The notes below the pieces were generated by a model, which worked only from the letters and a program-made list of their open reading frames with translations, searched no databases and was not told where the DNA came from. The translations under genes and the position numbers were made by a program. Positions 36,346-49,090 of a stretch of DNA of 64,000 nt are shown here, one piece after another. Where the stretch lies: the NCBI GenBank assembly GCA_026874595.1, contig CM049319.1, forward strand, positions 63,604,917-63,668,916. The letters are read 5' to 3'. How positions within the stretch are numbered: position 1 is the stretch's first letter; every line of letters begins with the position of its first letter. Source of the DNA: Sipunculus nudus. Lineage: Eukaryota; Annelida; Sipuncula; Golfingiida; Sipunculidae.

Positions 36346-37132
36346 GAACCAAACTTGTCTCCAGCTTTTAGAGTGAAAGTAGAAAAGAATTGTTTGGGTT
36401 ATAGAAATGCACTTTCGGATTGAGAGGAGTACGCTGAGAGCGTGCACTCCTTCTTTTTCGATCAAGCATAAACTGGGAAATAGGAAAACACACGCATAAT
36501 TTCCACGCCGTTTTACTTACGGTTGCTCCTGTTAGTGCAATCATAACACTATTGAGTTCCTCCCCGAGGTTTTAATGGAGCCTAGCACTGACTAAGTGTC
36601 AAACATGTGAATATGTCACGCTCTGCCGTGTGGACCAACGGAATATCCGGAATGTCGTGTCACGCTACATTTCGTGTCCACAACACCTCTATTAACATCA
36701 AAGACATTTGTTCCGCCGACGCAATGTGGTAATATCCGCTGCACTATCAAAGGAATGCTTCATTGGAGGTCCGGGTGACAGGCGTGAGAAGAGTTTTGTG
36801 TTCACAAGCCGAAGAGCGTTTTGGGCTGTGTGTCCATTAGTTCAGCGGGCGCACTTTGTACCACAGCAGATGTGGTGGGAAGGAATTTATTTTCGTTTTA
36901 ATTTTGGCATGAAAATGAAAAAGAAATAGAAAAAGCCAAAGTGAAGCAATATACTCTTTTAATTTTATCAGAACGGTAAAAAATGTCAATAATTATTGGC
37001 AAATTCCTCACTCTGCCAATCAGCAGGTTTATCTTACTATATATTGCGTTCAATACATCAACAATTATATTTTTTTTGGGGGGGGGGGGGGTAACAGCCT
37101 TCATTTTTCGTTGCTCTCTTATCTAATTCTTA
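36346..37132. other. Gene-free stretch
   Basis: Moderately GC-rich around 36600-36850, with no recognised domain in the 73-codon frame there. Poly-G run near 37079-37091. Confidence 0.4.
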
Positions 37133-37408
37133 ATCTAAGTATGAACATTTTCAGAGTTCCATTTTGGTTTGGGACTACGTAACAGGGCGATAGCACACGC
37201 TTCCTATCATTATCAAAAGGCGCAATCGTTTGTAAGTGAATTTTGTAAGTGATACACGGTTGTGGGACAGAACCTTTCCATTAAGCCTGCAGAGCGCTCG
37301 TCCTGGTAGGGGGTCGACCATGAACACCTCACCGCCTCGGCTGAGATTTGAACTCACGACATCCCGGCTTTGAGTCAAGTGCTCTACCCCTGAGCCACAG
37401 AAGCCGGT
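37133..37408 (-). mobile_element. SINE, minus strand, internally deleted variant
   Basis: On the minus strand the head reads TGTGGCTCAGGGGTAGAGCA (A-box) and GTGAGTTCAAATCTC (B-box). The body words GGACGAGCGCTCTGCAGGCT follow, then the tail region CCAAAATGGAACTC and ATACTTAG. The head-proximal and tail-proximal parts are well kept, but about 100 bases of the middle present in the 3257 copy are missing. Confidence 0.8.
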
Positions 37409-37624
37409 TAACCTTTCTGAATTTAATAAAAAAAATAGGATCACCTCTGCAATACAGTATTAAAGATTATGTATAAACCAGACTGACCAATCCCTCTGTC
37501 AAAAATTTTAATTCGCCTGATCACTCTACCAAGTTATCTGAAATTCGTCTTTGTACTGAACGACACATCGTCTTTTATGGCAAATGTGCAATTTTTAGGG
37601 AGAAGAGGTTACCCTCATCGAGTA
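37409..37624. other. Short spacer
   Basis: No recognised feature. Confidence 0.4.
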
Positions 37625-37985
37625 ATTTAAGAAGCCCAATCACTTATCTGACCATAATAAACTAAAGGTAATCCCTTGGAGCTTTTATAAAAATACGCCG
37701 GAAAACGTGGATAACATCGCACGCAAACTCCTTGTTTTTTTTAATATCAACGTGTTTATAATATGCGGGGCCTGCCAAAATAATCAAAACCAATTCAACA
37801 AGGGCATATGGCAGTAAGTCAGATAAGCCAAAGCATTGCCACTGGCGTTTTACAACAAGTGACCCTTCTACCGCCGCATATATGCAACCTACGACCAGAG
37901 GTTACATGTTTTTCCCATTTGCCAACATTGCTGTATTTACAAACATGTTGTTGAGAAACAGGTTCATACATGCTTCATGAAGGCC
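37625..37985 (-). repeat. Dispersed repeat family D, minus strand copy
   Basis: The reverse complement aligns with 60435-60795 over about 360 bases: CAGCAATGTTG, GGGAAAAA, ATATGCGG, GTAGAA, AAAACGCCA, GGCTTATCTGA, TTGTTGAATT, ATTATAAACACGTTGAT, TTTTTATAAAA and ACCTTTAGTTTAT in the same order. No coding frame, and no clear inverted ends. Confidence 0.7.
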
Positions 37986-38476
37986 TTATAAAATTACCCT
38001 TAGATCTTAGATATATACACACTGTCAGAGGAATCAGAAAACATATTTTCTTTCAAAAGGTAGATGAATAAGCGCCTTTAAGGTAAAGATAATGACATGA
38101 GACAAGTGTCCTTTAATTGTCGGTGAGCCACAGAAGATTATTACAAAACTATCCAAATAGTCTGAGACAAAACGTACACCTGAGCCAGGATCCTAACCAT
38201 ACACTGTTGGGTACTTAACAGAAAAAAACGCGTGTCCCGGTTAACAAACCCAATGGTTGAATCACAGGTCAGTCCTAGAACAAAGGCGGTTCAAAATACC
38301 AGTGAGGCGCTCAGGATAGATAGGAAAATTTTATACAGTGGTATACGGTTATCCAGTAATAAACATAATACCCCACCTCTGCTGGATAATTAAAACACTA
38401 GCTACATAGCCTTCATTCCGAAATGCAGGTTTTAGTGTGTATGCATGACAGCAACACCCGTCAGCAGATTAGATAT
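37986..38476. other. Gene-free stretch
   Basis: No recognised feature. Confidence 0.4.
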
Positions 38477-38635
38477 CAAGGACGGATGAAGGATTTAGGA
38501 AAAGGAGGGGTCCAAGCCAGGGAGACCCCTTGGAATCTTTTTCAAGGTTCTGAAATCCTTTATAAAAAGGGTGCGGCGGCTGAAAAAGGGGGCGGTCTGG
38601 ACCCCCTGGAACCCTTCCCTGGATCCGCCTCAGGA
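38477..38635. mobile_element. GGATCC MITE, short copy
   Basis: The left end CAAGGACGGATGAAGGATTT and the right end CCCTGGATCCGCCTCAGG are roughly inverted. The interior GGGTCCAAGCC...GAGACCCC and AAAAAGGGTGCGGCGGCTGA matches the plan of the element at 12195 with shorter G runs. Confidence 0.6.
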
Positions 38636-38685
38636 TATTTTGTTATGCTCCATTACACTTGTTTCATAGCACAATAAAAAAAATA

Positions 38686-38830
38686 CTCCGAGGACAGTCT
38701 GACGGTGGGGTTCTGTCTGCGGAGAGAGTTTCGTGGGTAACAGTGCCGTATCTTCCTAGCAGAAGCCGGAGGAACGCTTTGCCGGTGACCGCTTATTTGA
38801 GTCGGCCGGACGACCTACGGCTGAGCGCAA
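38686..38830 (+). repeat. Dispersed repeat family S, copy
   Basis: CCGAGGACAGTCTGACGG, TGCGGAGAGAGTTTCGTGGG, GAAGCCGGAGGAACGCTT and GGTGACCGC align with the reverse complement of 63583-63712 and more weakly with 23920-24070. No coding signature. Confidence 0.6.
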
Positions 38831-39464
38831 AATTCACTAAGTAAATCTCTAAAGAAAACCTGAAGAAATTCTGGCGTCCGATAAATATTTTTGAATTACG
38901 TCAAATTTGGAATCGTTAATATAAGTTGTTTACCTGTTGTATATAGGAACACTGTCAACAAAGATTGATGGTCTTACCGCCAACCCAAGAAGCCACCTGT
39001 TGATTTTACCCGGCCAATAAGTCATTGACCTGAAATTAGAACATCCATCAAACAAGAAGAAATAGAGAGACAATGCACTCTTTTTCTGTTATAAGGACCC
39101 GGGAGTTGCATCGTACATCGGGCCTTGGTTAGAATGGAATTATTTCTTGAAGAACACTTTTACTGTGTCCAGAGTGACGGCTCAATTATATGTGTCTTGG
39201 GGTGAATCCAGGAAATTTGCGGGTTGACCCTTATTTGTTCAGCTATGGGCAGCTGTTACTCTTGCGTTGTTTAGTTCTAAAATTACACTTTTGTTACCGA
39301 AACAAACTGAGAAACCATTTTCATCCCCATTGTAGCGTAATAATTGAATTTCATCAATCACATATATCCCGGTTATATATACTTGGCTCTGGGATGAGTT
39401 TGCAAGCATTCTTTTATATTCCTATAATAAATATATATATTCTGCCGTAATAATAATATATGTT
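38831..39464. other. Gene-free stretch
   Basis: No recognised feature; an 86-codon frame at 39190 has no family resemblance. Confidence 0.4.
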
Positions 39465-39690
39465 AAGGAATGCAGGCCTCCGCATTGTGGGTGGTTCCTA
39501 TTATGGGGTACCGCCTCCAATGTTTTCTTTCACTTATCGACCCATATTCCCATGACCATCGGTGCTTATGTTCCTCAACATCTGTTTGTATTAACATTTT
39601 TTCGGCACTTAGCTATACGTGACTGCGTATTTGTGAATATTCCTGGAAGTCCATCAATCCTGGATCCGGATCATTATTCGGACCCACGCC
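39465..39690 (+). repeat. Dispersed repeat family G, longest copy
   Basis: GGAATGCAGGCCTCCGCATT, GGGTGGTTCCTA, TTCACTTATCGACCCATATT, ACGTGACTGCGTATTTGTGA and CTGGATCCGGATCATTATTC occur in order. The same words appear inverted at 58740-58907 and partly at 15924 and 26922. Confidence 0.65.
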
Positions 39691-40202
39691 ATATCTTATC
39701 GTTTCTTCATTGACCCATTCCAGAGGTAACCTGAAAATGTCATGGGATTCCGTTCATATAAGTGCGTGAGTTATAATGCGAATAAACACACATTAATCAC
39801 AGACATACGCGTATATGAGTACGAGCGAGGACCTTATTATCACACTATACTTCCGCGGACTAACAATTCCGCTAGAGTTAGCAGGAAGAGCTATTGAGAT
39901 CCTAAACACTTAGGGCCCCACCCCCGTCCCCTGCTCTTAACCAACGATCTTTTTTAAGCAAATTTTATGCATGACGGGGGGATTTTGGAGTCAGCACGAT
40001 ACCCGTTGACCTCTCCCTGCAAAGAATCCTGGATCCGCGCCTGGATCCTCGCACACTCTTTTTAAAGAAAAAGTCTGGTTAGACGTGAGAACGATGCGTT
40101 GACTTGGCGCATAATTTGCGAGGACAACGTGCGAGGACATTCAGTTAATGTCATGTCAGTAGCCAAAAGTAGCCAATCAGGCTAATGTACATGTTTTTGT
40201 GT

Positions 40203-40248
<46 letters not shown>

Positions 40249-41176
40249 ATCATTATATAAGACATCAAAGTAAAAGTTAAAGAACTTAAAGTATGTTAAG
40301 ATATAATCTGTTTAGATTGATGTTGTAATTCAAGGTAAATTCATAATCTTCTCCAGAATGAAACCAGACACGAGCAATACGATTAGAAGAAATCAGTGAA
40401 TAATGTAACAACATTATGATGGGACATGATTTCTCGATACAATAAGTGCAAACCACAAAATACAAACGGTAAACATATATTTACATATATTTACATATAT
40501 TTACACTGGATGGAAAGATTAATTATTCAAAACTTTCTTTCTGAGGACTTCCCTAGCATAATTTTCCCAGATTTTTAATGCTTTAAAAGCTTTACTTTTG
40601 CGAGGATCCGTTATAAGTCCTCTTAGGAAAAAAGTCCTCGCGCGTCTGGTGTGCAGTCAATATCGTGTCCTCTTAAGTTCGGTTTTACAAACACACACGG
40701 ACGGGAATGAACGCCTGCCCTACTGACGAAGAAAACAATATATGTACACTTTGAACTTTCTATGTTACTAATTTTCATCAGCAGCCATTACATCCAAAAC
40801 TATGAAATCTTTAGATGAAACTCTGCGACTTATACGGTCATAAACAGGGTAATGTGAAAATAACTCTTGTATAAATTATCTATTTTAGCTGTTCAATCGT
40901 ACATGGATTTTAATGTTACGCTTTTATACATGTATCAGTTGTGACTAGCTTAAAATACATAGACTTGTGTTTCCACAACCATGATCTCTTAATGACCTCA
41001 ATCGAACATTCATTCAATGAATAATCATAGGCAGAGCAATTTGTGAGCAACCGATAAAGTTAACGTTGGCAATTTAAACGGCCAATAATCTGGCAAGCGC
41101 AAAATTTCTGTGACTCTCACAAACGGAACACATGTACTGATGTAGCCTGTACCAGTTCCCCTGTTCACAGGTTTTT
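39691..41176. other. Gene-free stretch with (TA)n
   Basis: Right-end words of the GGATCC MITE family (CTGGATCCGCGCCTGG) lie near 40028-40043. A (TA)n tract spans 40205-40245, and a short TTTACATATA repeat lies near 40470-40503. No gene. Confidence 0.45.
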
Positions 41177-42975
41177 AGCTCAGCAGACTTTCAGTCATGC
41201 TGAGCTATAGCGATCAGTCTTGTCCGTCGTCCGTCTGTCCGTCTGTCTGTCTGTCCGTTAACCAGGCACAAATCGTAACCGCTGGACCTAGAATCTTGTA
41301 ACTTAAAATTCTGAGAGGTCGATGAAAAATCTCCTTGGAAACCAGAAATTAGGTCTCTGTTACCCATACCCTTCGAGGTATGGGGCCCCAAAGTCCCCCC
41401 CCCCCCCCCCGAATAGTAAAAAATGTCTTCCAAAAACTTCAATATCTCATCAACTACATCACTGATGGTCATGATTTTTTTGGCAAACATATTGATCAAG
41501 AGGTGTTCCATCAGTTCCTGCAGACTGGTGGCCCCATCTATATTTTTTCAAATTTTTACAATTTTTTTTCTCTATTTTTGAGACCTTTAAGGATGTAGTT
41601 ATCTGTCAACAGTGTACATATCGAAACGACTGGACCTAGAATCTTCATTCCTGACACACAGGGAGACCCATGAAAGTCTCCATGGAAACCTGAAATTAGG
41701 TCTCTGTTACCCATATCCTTTGAGCTATGGCACTCCAAAGTACCCCCCAGAATAGTAAAAAAATTTCATACAAAAACTGCGATATCTCATTAACTACATT
41801 ACTGATGGTCATGATTTTTGGCATACATATTGATCATGAGATGTTTCATCAGTTTCTGCAGACTGGTGGCGCCACCTGTATATTTCGATTTTTTTTTACG
41901 AATTGTTTTCTCTATTTTTGAGACCTTTTAAATGTGAACATCTGTTAACAGGGCACAAATCGTTAAGACTGGACCTAGAATCTTCATTCTTGACACAGTG
42001 AGAGACCTATGAAAAGTCTCCATGGAAAACCTGAAATACGGTCACTGTTACCCATATCCTTCAAGCTGTAGGGCTCCCAATTACCCCCCAGAATAATGGA
42101 AAATTTGATAACAAAAACTACAACATCTCAATTGCTACAACACAAATGGTCATGATTTTTGGCATACATATTGATGAAGAGGTGTTCCATCAGTTCCTGC
42201 AGACTGGTGGCCCCACCTATATTTTTTTTTAATTTTTACAAAGAATTTTTTTCTCTATTTTTGAGACCTTTAAAGAAATGAACATCTGTTAACGTGGCAC
42301 AAATTGTAACAACTGGACCTAGAATCTTCATTCTTGTCATGCAAGGAGGCCCATGAAAAGTGTCTGTGGAAACCTGAAATTAGGTCTCTTTTTCCCATGT
42401 CCTTTAAGCTGTATGGCGCAAAATTATGCCCAAGAATAATGAAAAATTTGATACAAAAACTGCAGTATCACAATAATTACAACACTGATGGTCATGATTT
42501 TTGGCATACATATTGACTGGGTGCGCCACCTCTATTTTTTTCAAATTTTTACGATTTTCCCCCCCTATTTTTGAGACCTCTAAAGATGTGGTTATCTGTC
42601 AAGAGGGTACAAATCGTAACAACTGGACCTAGAATCTTCATTCTGGTCATGCAAGGAGGTCCATGAAAATTGTCTGTGGAAACCTGAAATTAGGTCTCTG
42701 TTTTCCATATCCTTCAAGCTATGGGACCCGGCCTGAAGTATCCCTAAGAATAATGGACAATTGATACAAAAGCTGAAGTATCTGAACAACTAATGCAGAG
42801 ATCACCATGATTCTTTGCATGGATATTGATTATGGAGTGTTTCATCAGTTTCTGCAGACTGATGGTGCCACCCATATTTTATTCAATTTTTTAAAAAATT
42901 TTTCTCTATTTTTGAGAGCTTTAAGGATGCTGTCATCTGTTAACGTGGCACAAATTGTAACAACTGGAATAGACA
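41177..42975 (+). mobile_element. Hairpin-ended element with ~343-bp tandem units (family T2)
   Basis: The left end has a 9-bp stem (AGCTCAGCA at 41177-41185, TGCTGAGCT at 41198-41206), followed by CTATAGCGATCA and a GTCCGTCTGTCC tract. Tandem units begin near 41259, 41605, 41945, 42289, 42598 and 42941, about 340-346 bases apart with one short unit of 309. Each contains CTGGACCTAGAATCTT, GGAAACCTGAAATTAGGTC, ATGGTCATGATTTTTGGCAT, TTCCTGCAGACTGGTGG and TTTTTGAGACCTTTAA. The third junction has a GGTGGCGCCACCTG palindrome. No transposase, and the right terminus is not clear; the array ends near a (CA)-rich segment. Confidence 0.8.
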
Positions 42976-43790
42976 TGGAAGCATGAGTTATGCTGTAACC
43001 AAACACCCACACACACAAACAGATCTGAACCAGGAATATTATATACCCTCCTGGCCGAGAAAGTATAACGGCGAGAGACGCAAATGCAGCGCTGCTTTTC
43101 TTTATTAAGCGTGTATTTTTCTCTTTCAAAGATTTCCGGTCAAATAGGGGTGCAGCGCCCCTTCTGAATCCGCCCCTGTCCAATCCAGCTGTTCATTTAA
43201 ATTGTGCTCAAGTCTCATAAAGACTTAAAACATGTATGAAAATAGCAATTTTTCTCTGTTTAGATCACATAATACTATAAACAAGCCCAGTTCCATTCTC
43301 ATTTTAAAGTGTCAAACTCCGGGCGGATATGGGTGTCACAATGCACATGACTTGGTACAATTTGGTGAATTTATTAAGAGGATTAATTTGGCCGGAAAGT
43401 AAATCCCAGAGATCTAAGGGATCAGACTCGGGTAATAGTGGTCACTCCTCCCAGTGCTAAAGATATTATTTCATAATGCGACATGCAGGGTAGGATTAGT
43501 TCACATGACTGTCCGATATTTCCATCCGCCTTGCGCACGTCACGTCAATGTATTGTCACGTGATCTGAACACAATGCAAAGCTTCTCAGTTATATATTGT
43601 GACAATCACATTCCGTAAATTCTTATGGATATATTGCTAAAATTCCAGGGGTCTAACATTGTAGCAGAGTTTATATGTATGTACATATATAGATACATAT
43701 GGACAATCATATATATATATATAACTATATATATACATACATACATATGCATGCAAATAAATACATGTTTATATACAAATATATGTATAT
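42976..43790. other. Gene-free stretch
   Basis: A right end of the GGATCC MITE family (TGAATCCGCCCCTGTCC) lies at about 43168-43184. Otherwise no feature recognised. Confidence 0.4.
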
Positions 43791-43818
43791 ACACACACAC
43801 AAAAACACACACACACAA

Positions 43819-43909
<91 letters not shown>
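43791..43909. repeat. Compound (CA)n-(TA)n microsatellite
   Basis: An interrupted CA tract (43791-43841) runs directly into an uninterrupted TA tract of about 68 bases. It produces spurious His-Thr and Tyr-Ile reading frames on both strands. Confidence 0.95.
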
Positions 43910-43910
<1 letters not shown>

Positions 43911-45144
43911 TACGGCAGACTACGATATTGTATAGGGCACAGTCTGTGTTTGTAGACAGGAGTAGAGAAGGGGAGTAGAATATTTTGTTTCACGAGGCGG
44001 GGTATAAAACTATCAAATGATCAAATGGACAAATATGATAAAATATAACACTTAACAAGAATTATGCATAAATAAAAAGTATATTGTTTCATATTATTCG
44101 TATGTTTGTTTAAAATGGCGTCATATTAATTATTTGTAGTTCGTGAAACCAAAACAATCTTTCCCATATGATCTCATGTTGACACGTATGCAAGTTGCTC
44201 TTAAAATAACAACAATGAATACATAACAAGTAGCCATCATTCAAATTACCTGAATAACCGAAATTCTATTCAATCTTTTCTGCCTTTTGCAAGTCACGGT
44301 GCCGCGTGCACCCATGGGTATTCACGTGTAAGCTCCGGATGAAAGTTGATTTAGACAGTATAGGCTGGGCAAACGAGCAATAAGCTCACACGTTCCCTGC
44401 GTAAATTTAGTTATTCCTTGTATAAATGTCAACGGAGAGGAGCGGAGAGTCTCATGCAGGCGTCGGGGGAGGCATCTTCACATACCACCAAGTTTGTGGT
44501 TACGCTTTCACAGACCTTGATTCCGCGACCATCTCTGGTGTCTATTTCATGAATAATGAATAAGGCAATTGAACCAATCATATACACACATATGCATGTG
44601 CGCACTCTCTGGATGTTTTCTGACGCAAGTTGGATTATGTTTCAGCCTTGCTTATATTCGTTGATGTATTTGTTTTTTCGTAGGATTACTATCGTTTTCT
44701 TTCTGGAATGTGAACGGGCGGACGGGGCATGGGCATTGAAAAGTTCAATGAGTTCAGTGACTGTTGCTACGGACCTTGACAGCGGGACGGATCAAGAAGT
44801 ATTGCGGAGGTATGTGCTCATGCAGTGCCATTCTACTTGCACCATCATTCAAATGACCGTTTCCACCACACGCGTGTTGGCCATATCTATAACTATTTAT
44901 TCGAGTCCACAAAAATCATCGTATTTATTATATATCAAAAGATAAAACTTTTTAAAAAATCAACTGCACGTTTAATGTAAGGTTAAAAGATGGTAATTTC
45001 CCTCTAAATGTTGCTCTGGTTGTAAAAAGCAATCAAGAAAAATGACACAAAATAGCGTCTTGTTCACGGAATGCTTGATTACGGCCGTACCAAAACACAT
45101 TTGAGGACTGGTTCCTGGACATTCTATATAGCCACACACAAACA

Positions 45145-45183
<39 letters not shown>

Positions 45184-45766
45184 ATTTAATATCATATCTA
45201 ATTTTCCAAAATGGATATCATACAATCTTATCTAAACGGGTTACCCTTTACAAATATGTTTAAGTATAGATTAAATGAATAAAACCATTAAAGGTTTAAA
45301 TCTGTCCACATCCAACTAATTTCTTAATATTAGCAATATATATTTGAATATTAACTTCAACAACAAAAGACATATAAGTTAATACGCTAGTTTAGGTAAA
45401 AATTGAGACCGGTTTATTAAAGGTTGTTTTAAGAATAAACAGAAATTTGCCTTTTCATTTGTTTTAAATTACATGTAAAGTCCTTTTCGGGGGGGGGGGG
45501 GGTTACAAATAAAATATACCTTCTAACGATGGGCGCTCCAATACCAGATCGGTTCAGACCGATCCTAAGATGGGTCATATCGGAAAATTAAGCGCAACAT
45601 AAAATGTATATAATGTAAATATCTATCTACATATATTTGTACATACAAATACACAAGTATGTAAACACACGTGTGTTTTCATATACACATAAACGTACAG
45701 CCGTATATGGCTGAATATAAACACACATATACAGTATTATACACGTCTACACAAACACACATCCTG
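43910..45766. other. Gene-free stretch
   Basis: A (TA)n tract at 45148-45180 and a poly-G run at about 45489-45502. A 129-codon frame at 44556 has no family resemblance and is not called. Confidence 0.45.
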
Positions 45767-45848
45767 CCGGAGTTTGAACTCTGTGACCGTACCGTACTGG
45801 GAAATAATCGGATTACTGTGTGCGCACTGGGCCACAACTCCGCATTAG
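45767..45848 (-). repeat. tRNA-like sequence, minus strand
   Basis: The minus strand contains an A-box-like TGGCCCAGTGCGC and a B-box-like GAGTTCAAACTCC at tRNA spacing. The cloverleaf stems are not convincing and no matching body follows, so it is probably a SINE head or a decayed tRNA pseudogene rather than a tRNA gene. Confidence 0.35.
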
Positions 45849-46050
45849 TTTAGCCTACTTCTGAGCCGCGTGAAAGGCGGCCCGTGGTAGATCGATTTAC
45901 ATACAGCCCGGCTCACACTGAACCACTTCTCAGTGCGCCAGGCAAACCCGTTTCTGGTCTGTTAACGCCCTTGAACGCTACCATTTGGAACCATATTTCC
46001 GTCGGAACTGACGCCATTTTCAGAACACAGAGCACGTGAAATCTGGCAAG

Positions 46051-46230
46051 ATGTATTTCAGACATCACCAGGAGACGGACACTGATGAAGGGAGCCGAGG
46101 TAAAGACTGGTCATACCAGGAGACAGTGACGCTGCTACAATACTGGGCCGACCCGACCATACAAGCACAGCTGGACGGGAGCCACCGAAACCTCCACGTG
46201 TACCAAACACTAGTGGCCCATATACACCAG
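46051..46230 (+). CDS. Myb/SANT-like DNA-binding protein, exon 1
   Basis: This exon codes for residues 1-60 of a predicted 473-residue protein. The ATG at 46051 is the first in frame after a stop at 46009. Residues 18-60 (KDWSYQETVTLLQYWADP..., LHVYQTLVAHIHQ) are the first half of a Myb/SANT-like domain of the trihelix type, with a tryptophan at the start of helix 1 and hydrophobic spacing that match the family. The exon ends at 46230 in phase 0 with a strong donor (CAG followed by GTACGTGG). Upstream, GCCATTTT at 46013-46020 and a CACGTG E-box at 46033-46038 lie close to the start; no TATA box is obvious. Such proteins act as sequence-specific nuclear DNA-binding factors, and many derive from Harbinger-transposon Myb proteins. 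The specific targets are unknown. Confidence 0.82.
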
Positions 46231-46538
46231 GTACGTGGCACGGGCTGTATTATGCTTACTTTAATTGTATAATTTTATAGTCACGTGTTCTCGTTACCTC
46301 ATTAATAAATGTCAGATTGGTCTGAAGCCGGCATCCGCTAGTATGGTTCCCAGTCTGTCCTACGCTCACGGAGCGCAACTAGGGCAAGGCAGGCTGATAA
46401 CCATATATAACCTGTTCACAGGCGCTTGACACGATATGTATTCACCGGATGGGCGATATTAAAAGCATCAGAGGGCCCATCCCCCTCTCGCCTTCCCACG
46501 AATTAGAAGTGTCTCCCTTACTCTGAATGCCTACCCTG

Positions 46539-46540
<2 letters not shown>

Positions 46541-46595
<55 letters not shown>
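46541..46595. repeat. (TA)n microsatellite in intron
   Basis: About 55 bases of uninterrupted AT dinucleotide. Confidence 0.95.
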
Positions 46596-46598
<3 letters not shown>

Positions 46599-47056
46599 CT
46601 TTAGAACGCGTGATGACTATGAGTGATTACGGACTATATAGTGTTTAGGATATAGGCTTACGCAGTGGAGAGGAGAGTGTAAGGCCAAAACAAATAAGGT
46701 TTGGTTCTCAGACACTTTTTTTTCAGAAAGCAATGCGGGCGGGTGTTTTTTATTTATTTTTATTGTACATTTCGATAAAAATGTCAAATGATAAGTGAAA
46801 AGCATAAAATAAAAGAAATCATATCAAAATTGTATTATTTTATATTCTGAAAGATGTTAAAATAAGTGGCAAAAATTAAGATGCAAGCAGAAGTATGACT
46901 TCATGCATATACTATGGTTGTCGCGTTTTATAGTAGTAGTAGTTGTATATATATATATATATATATATACATTAATATATATATTCATGCCTTATGCACA
47001 CATTTCGCCCCCACATCATGTTTTTTTTTTTATATTTGTTATAGTCAAATCAATAA

Positions 47057-47058
<2 letters not shown>

Positions 47059-47117
<59 letters not shown>

Positions 47118-47128
47118 AATATATATAT
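47059..47128. repeat. (TA)n microsatellite in intron
   Basis: About 70 bases of TA with two AAATA interruptions; a shorter TA tract lies at about 46947-46986. Confidence 0.93.
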
Positions 47129-48703
47129 GCCAATATTTGAAATTTCAAAGGAGATAGGTTGGGACTTTTTTTCTGTATGCATGAGTAATTTCACGTATGG
47201 CACAATTTTTGGTTCACAGGCCCCGCAGTAAACTGATGGTTAAAGTTACGAAAGAACTTAACCTTACAGTAAAATGGAATAAAATCAAATGCGCATGCCT
47301 ACCAAACTCGCTCCATTATTTTGAGTTTCAGAATTGCACGTACATATAAGGCAAAAAATTGGGAGGTTGGTTTCTCTAGAGCCGCATGCATAAAATTTCG
47401 ACACCCCTTCCCCCTCCCCCCCCCCCCCCCCACCTCCCAAGCCCAAATTTGTTTTTCTGATTTCAGTAATAATAAATCATTTACACCGATTTTGTGCTCC
47501 AGACTTGCAGATTTTTCTTGATAAAATTCGATAAAATTTTCACTGTTATATTGTGCTGTTACCTATTAATAATAAAAATGATCAGTTGTCTACTGATCAT
47601 ATTTTTTTTTTATCGAAAACATAAATTATATAAGTAAAAGTAAAACTCGGCCGCCTACACTGATTTCTCAAATAATGCCACTGAAACGTAGCTTTACCTT
47701 TAAAAAAATGCCTCATATTGGCCAGCATTTGTTTGTCTGTTTTTGGCGTGAAAACTCTTTTAAAGAATCCCCATCCCCCCCCCCCCCCCCTTACATCCCC
47801 TAGATTTTGAGGCTGTAGCCCGCTAAGTCCGTATACGGTCCGGCACTGATTTTCGAACTGAAACCCACATGGCAAAATATTGACGAAACATAAACCGATC
47901 GTTTTATAATATTTGTTAAAAAGAAAGCCGTTTCAGACGATAGGGTCAGACCCATAGTGTTTCTGAATTATAAGAAACCAGTTTAAATAATAAAATTTAA
48001 ATTTCACTGGCTCCCGTGATCTTGGGGTGGAGTACAATGTGCAGAGCCTGAGATCGTTAGTATATAGCCATGGCGTGGTATAGTCAGGTGGCTTAGACCC
48101 TGATTTGGGCAGGATGGGACATGCCGGACAAAAACACAACACTTTGTCAATGAATTATTCTTGACCTTACCTTTAATTTTTTTATAGGAGCCACTTCCTC
48201 AAAATGCATTATTGGATTTCAAGATGGCCGCCATGCAGAAACACATATATGGTAATATCTCGGCTTGTAGGGAATGAATAAAGCCATGGATAATACATGA
48301 ATAAAACATGGACAAAGACTGATGCTTTTGTCCGGCTTCTTTTTTTTACCAAAAATTGGGCTAGACAAAAGAATCTGTACTTGGAGGCCTTATTGTGTTC
48401 ACTGGCAATGACCAGCCAGCCAGCTAGCCCACTTCTGTTAACTTCAGCCATGCATAGATAACCTTATCAGTAATGCAACACTGGTTGAGCACCCCTTCTA
48501 TCACAGGTGTACTGTAATTCTCATATCACCTACCCACTTTACCGCCTCCCCCACCCCCGCCCACACACAAACTACGTATCAATATTCACCAAGTGTAATA
48601 CAATAATTGTTATTGTTTGAACTGTATTTTCTTAACTATACAACTGTTTCCAGTCCAATGAACAAAACTTAAGTCTACAAACTGAAACAAAAAACTGTAA
48701 TTT

Positions 48704-48723
48704 CATATATATATATATATATA

Positions 48724-48785
<62 letters not shown>
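48704..48785. repeat. (TA)n microsatellite in intron
   Basis: About 80 bases of AT dinucleotide with one CTATA interruption near 48724. It is the longest TA tract in the window. Confidence 0.95.
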
Positions 48786-48789
<4 letters not shown>

Positions 48790-49090
48790 CATATATATGC
48801 CGGGAGATGGCGCTCCGAGGTCATGACCTCGTATGACCTGATTTGGTCAAAGAGACAGCCAGGGGACAAGCGTAATTTGGTGAACCATTGGAATGTTATA
48901 CGTAAATATATAGTTGTTTATTTCTTTAAATGTGTAGATAACACAGTCATTATTAAATTAGGATTAGCAGGTCAATTAGGAAAAAATAAGCTTTCAAACT
49001 AAAACAGCTTTTAATCGACAAGAACACCATCAAAGATTGCCGATCGTGCATTGTAATAGGCGGAGAGCCGCAATTCGTTTACATTGTATG

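Noticed and set aside
36708-36929. 73-codon frame as a coding exon
   Set aside because: No splice sites or domain similarity; the slightly higher GC alone is not enough.
44556-44945. 129-codon frame as a possible gene
   Set aside because: No recognisable family, signal or splice context, and AT-rich composition like the surroundings.
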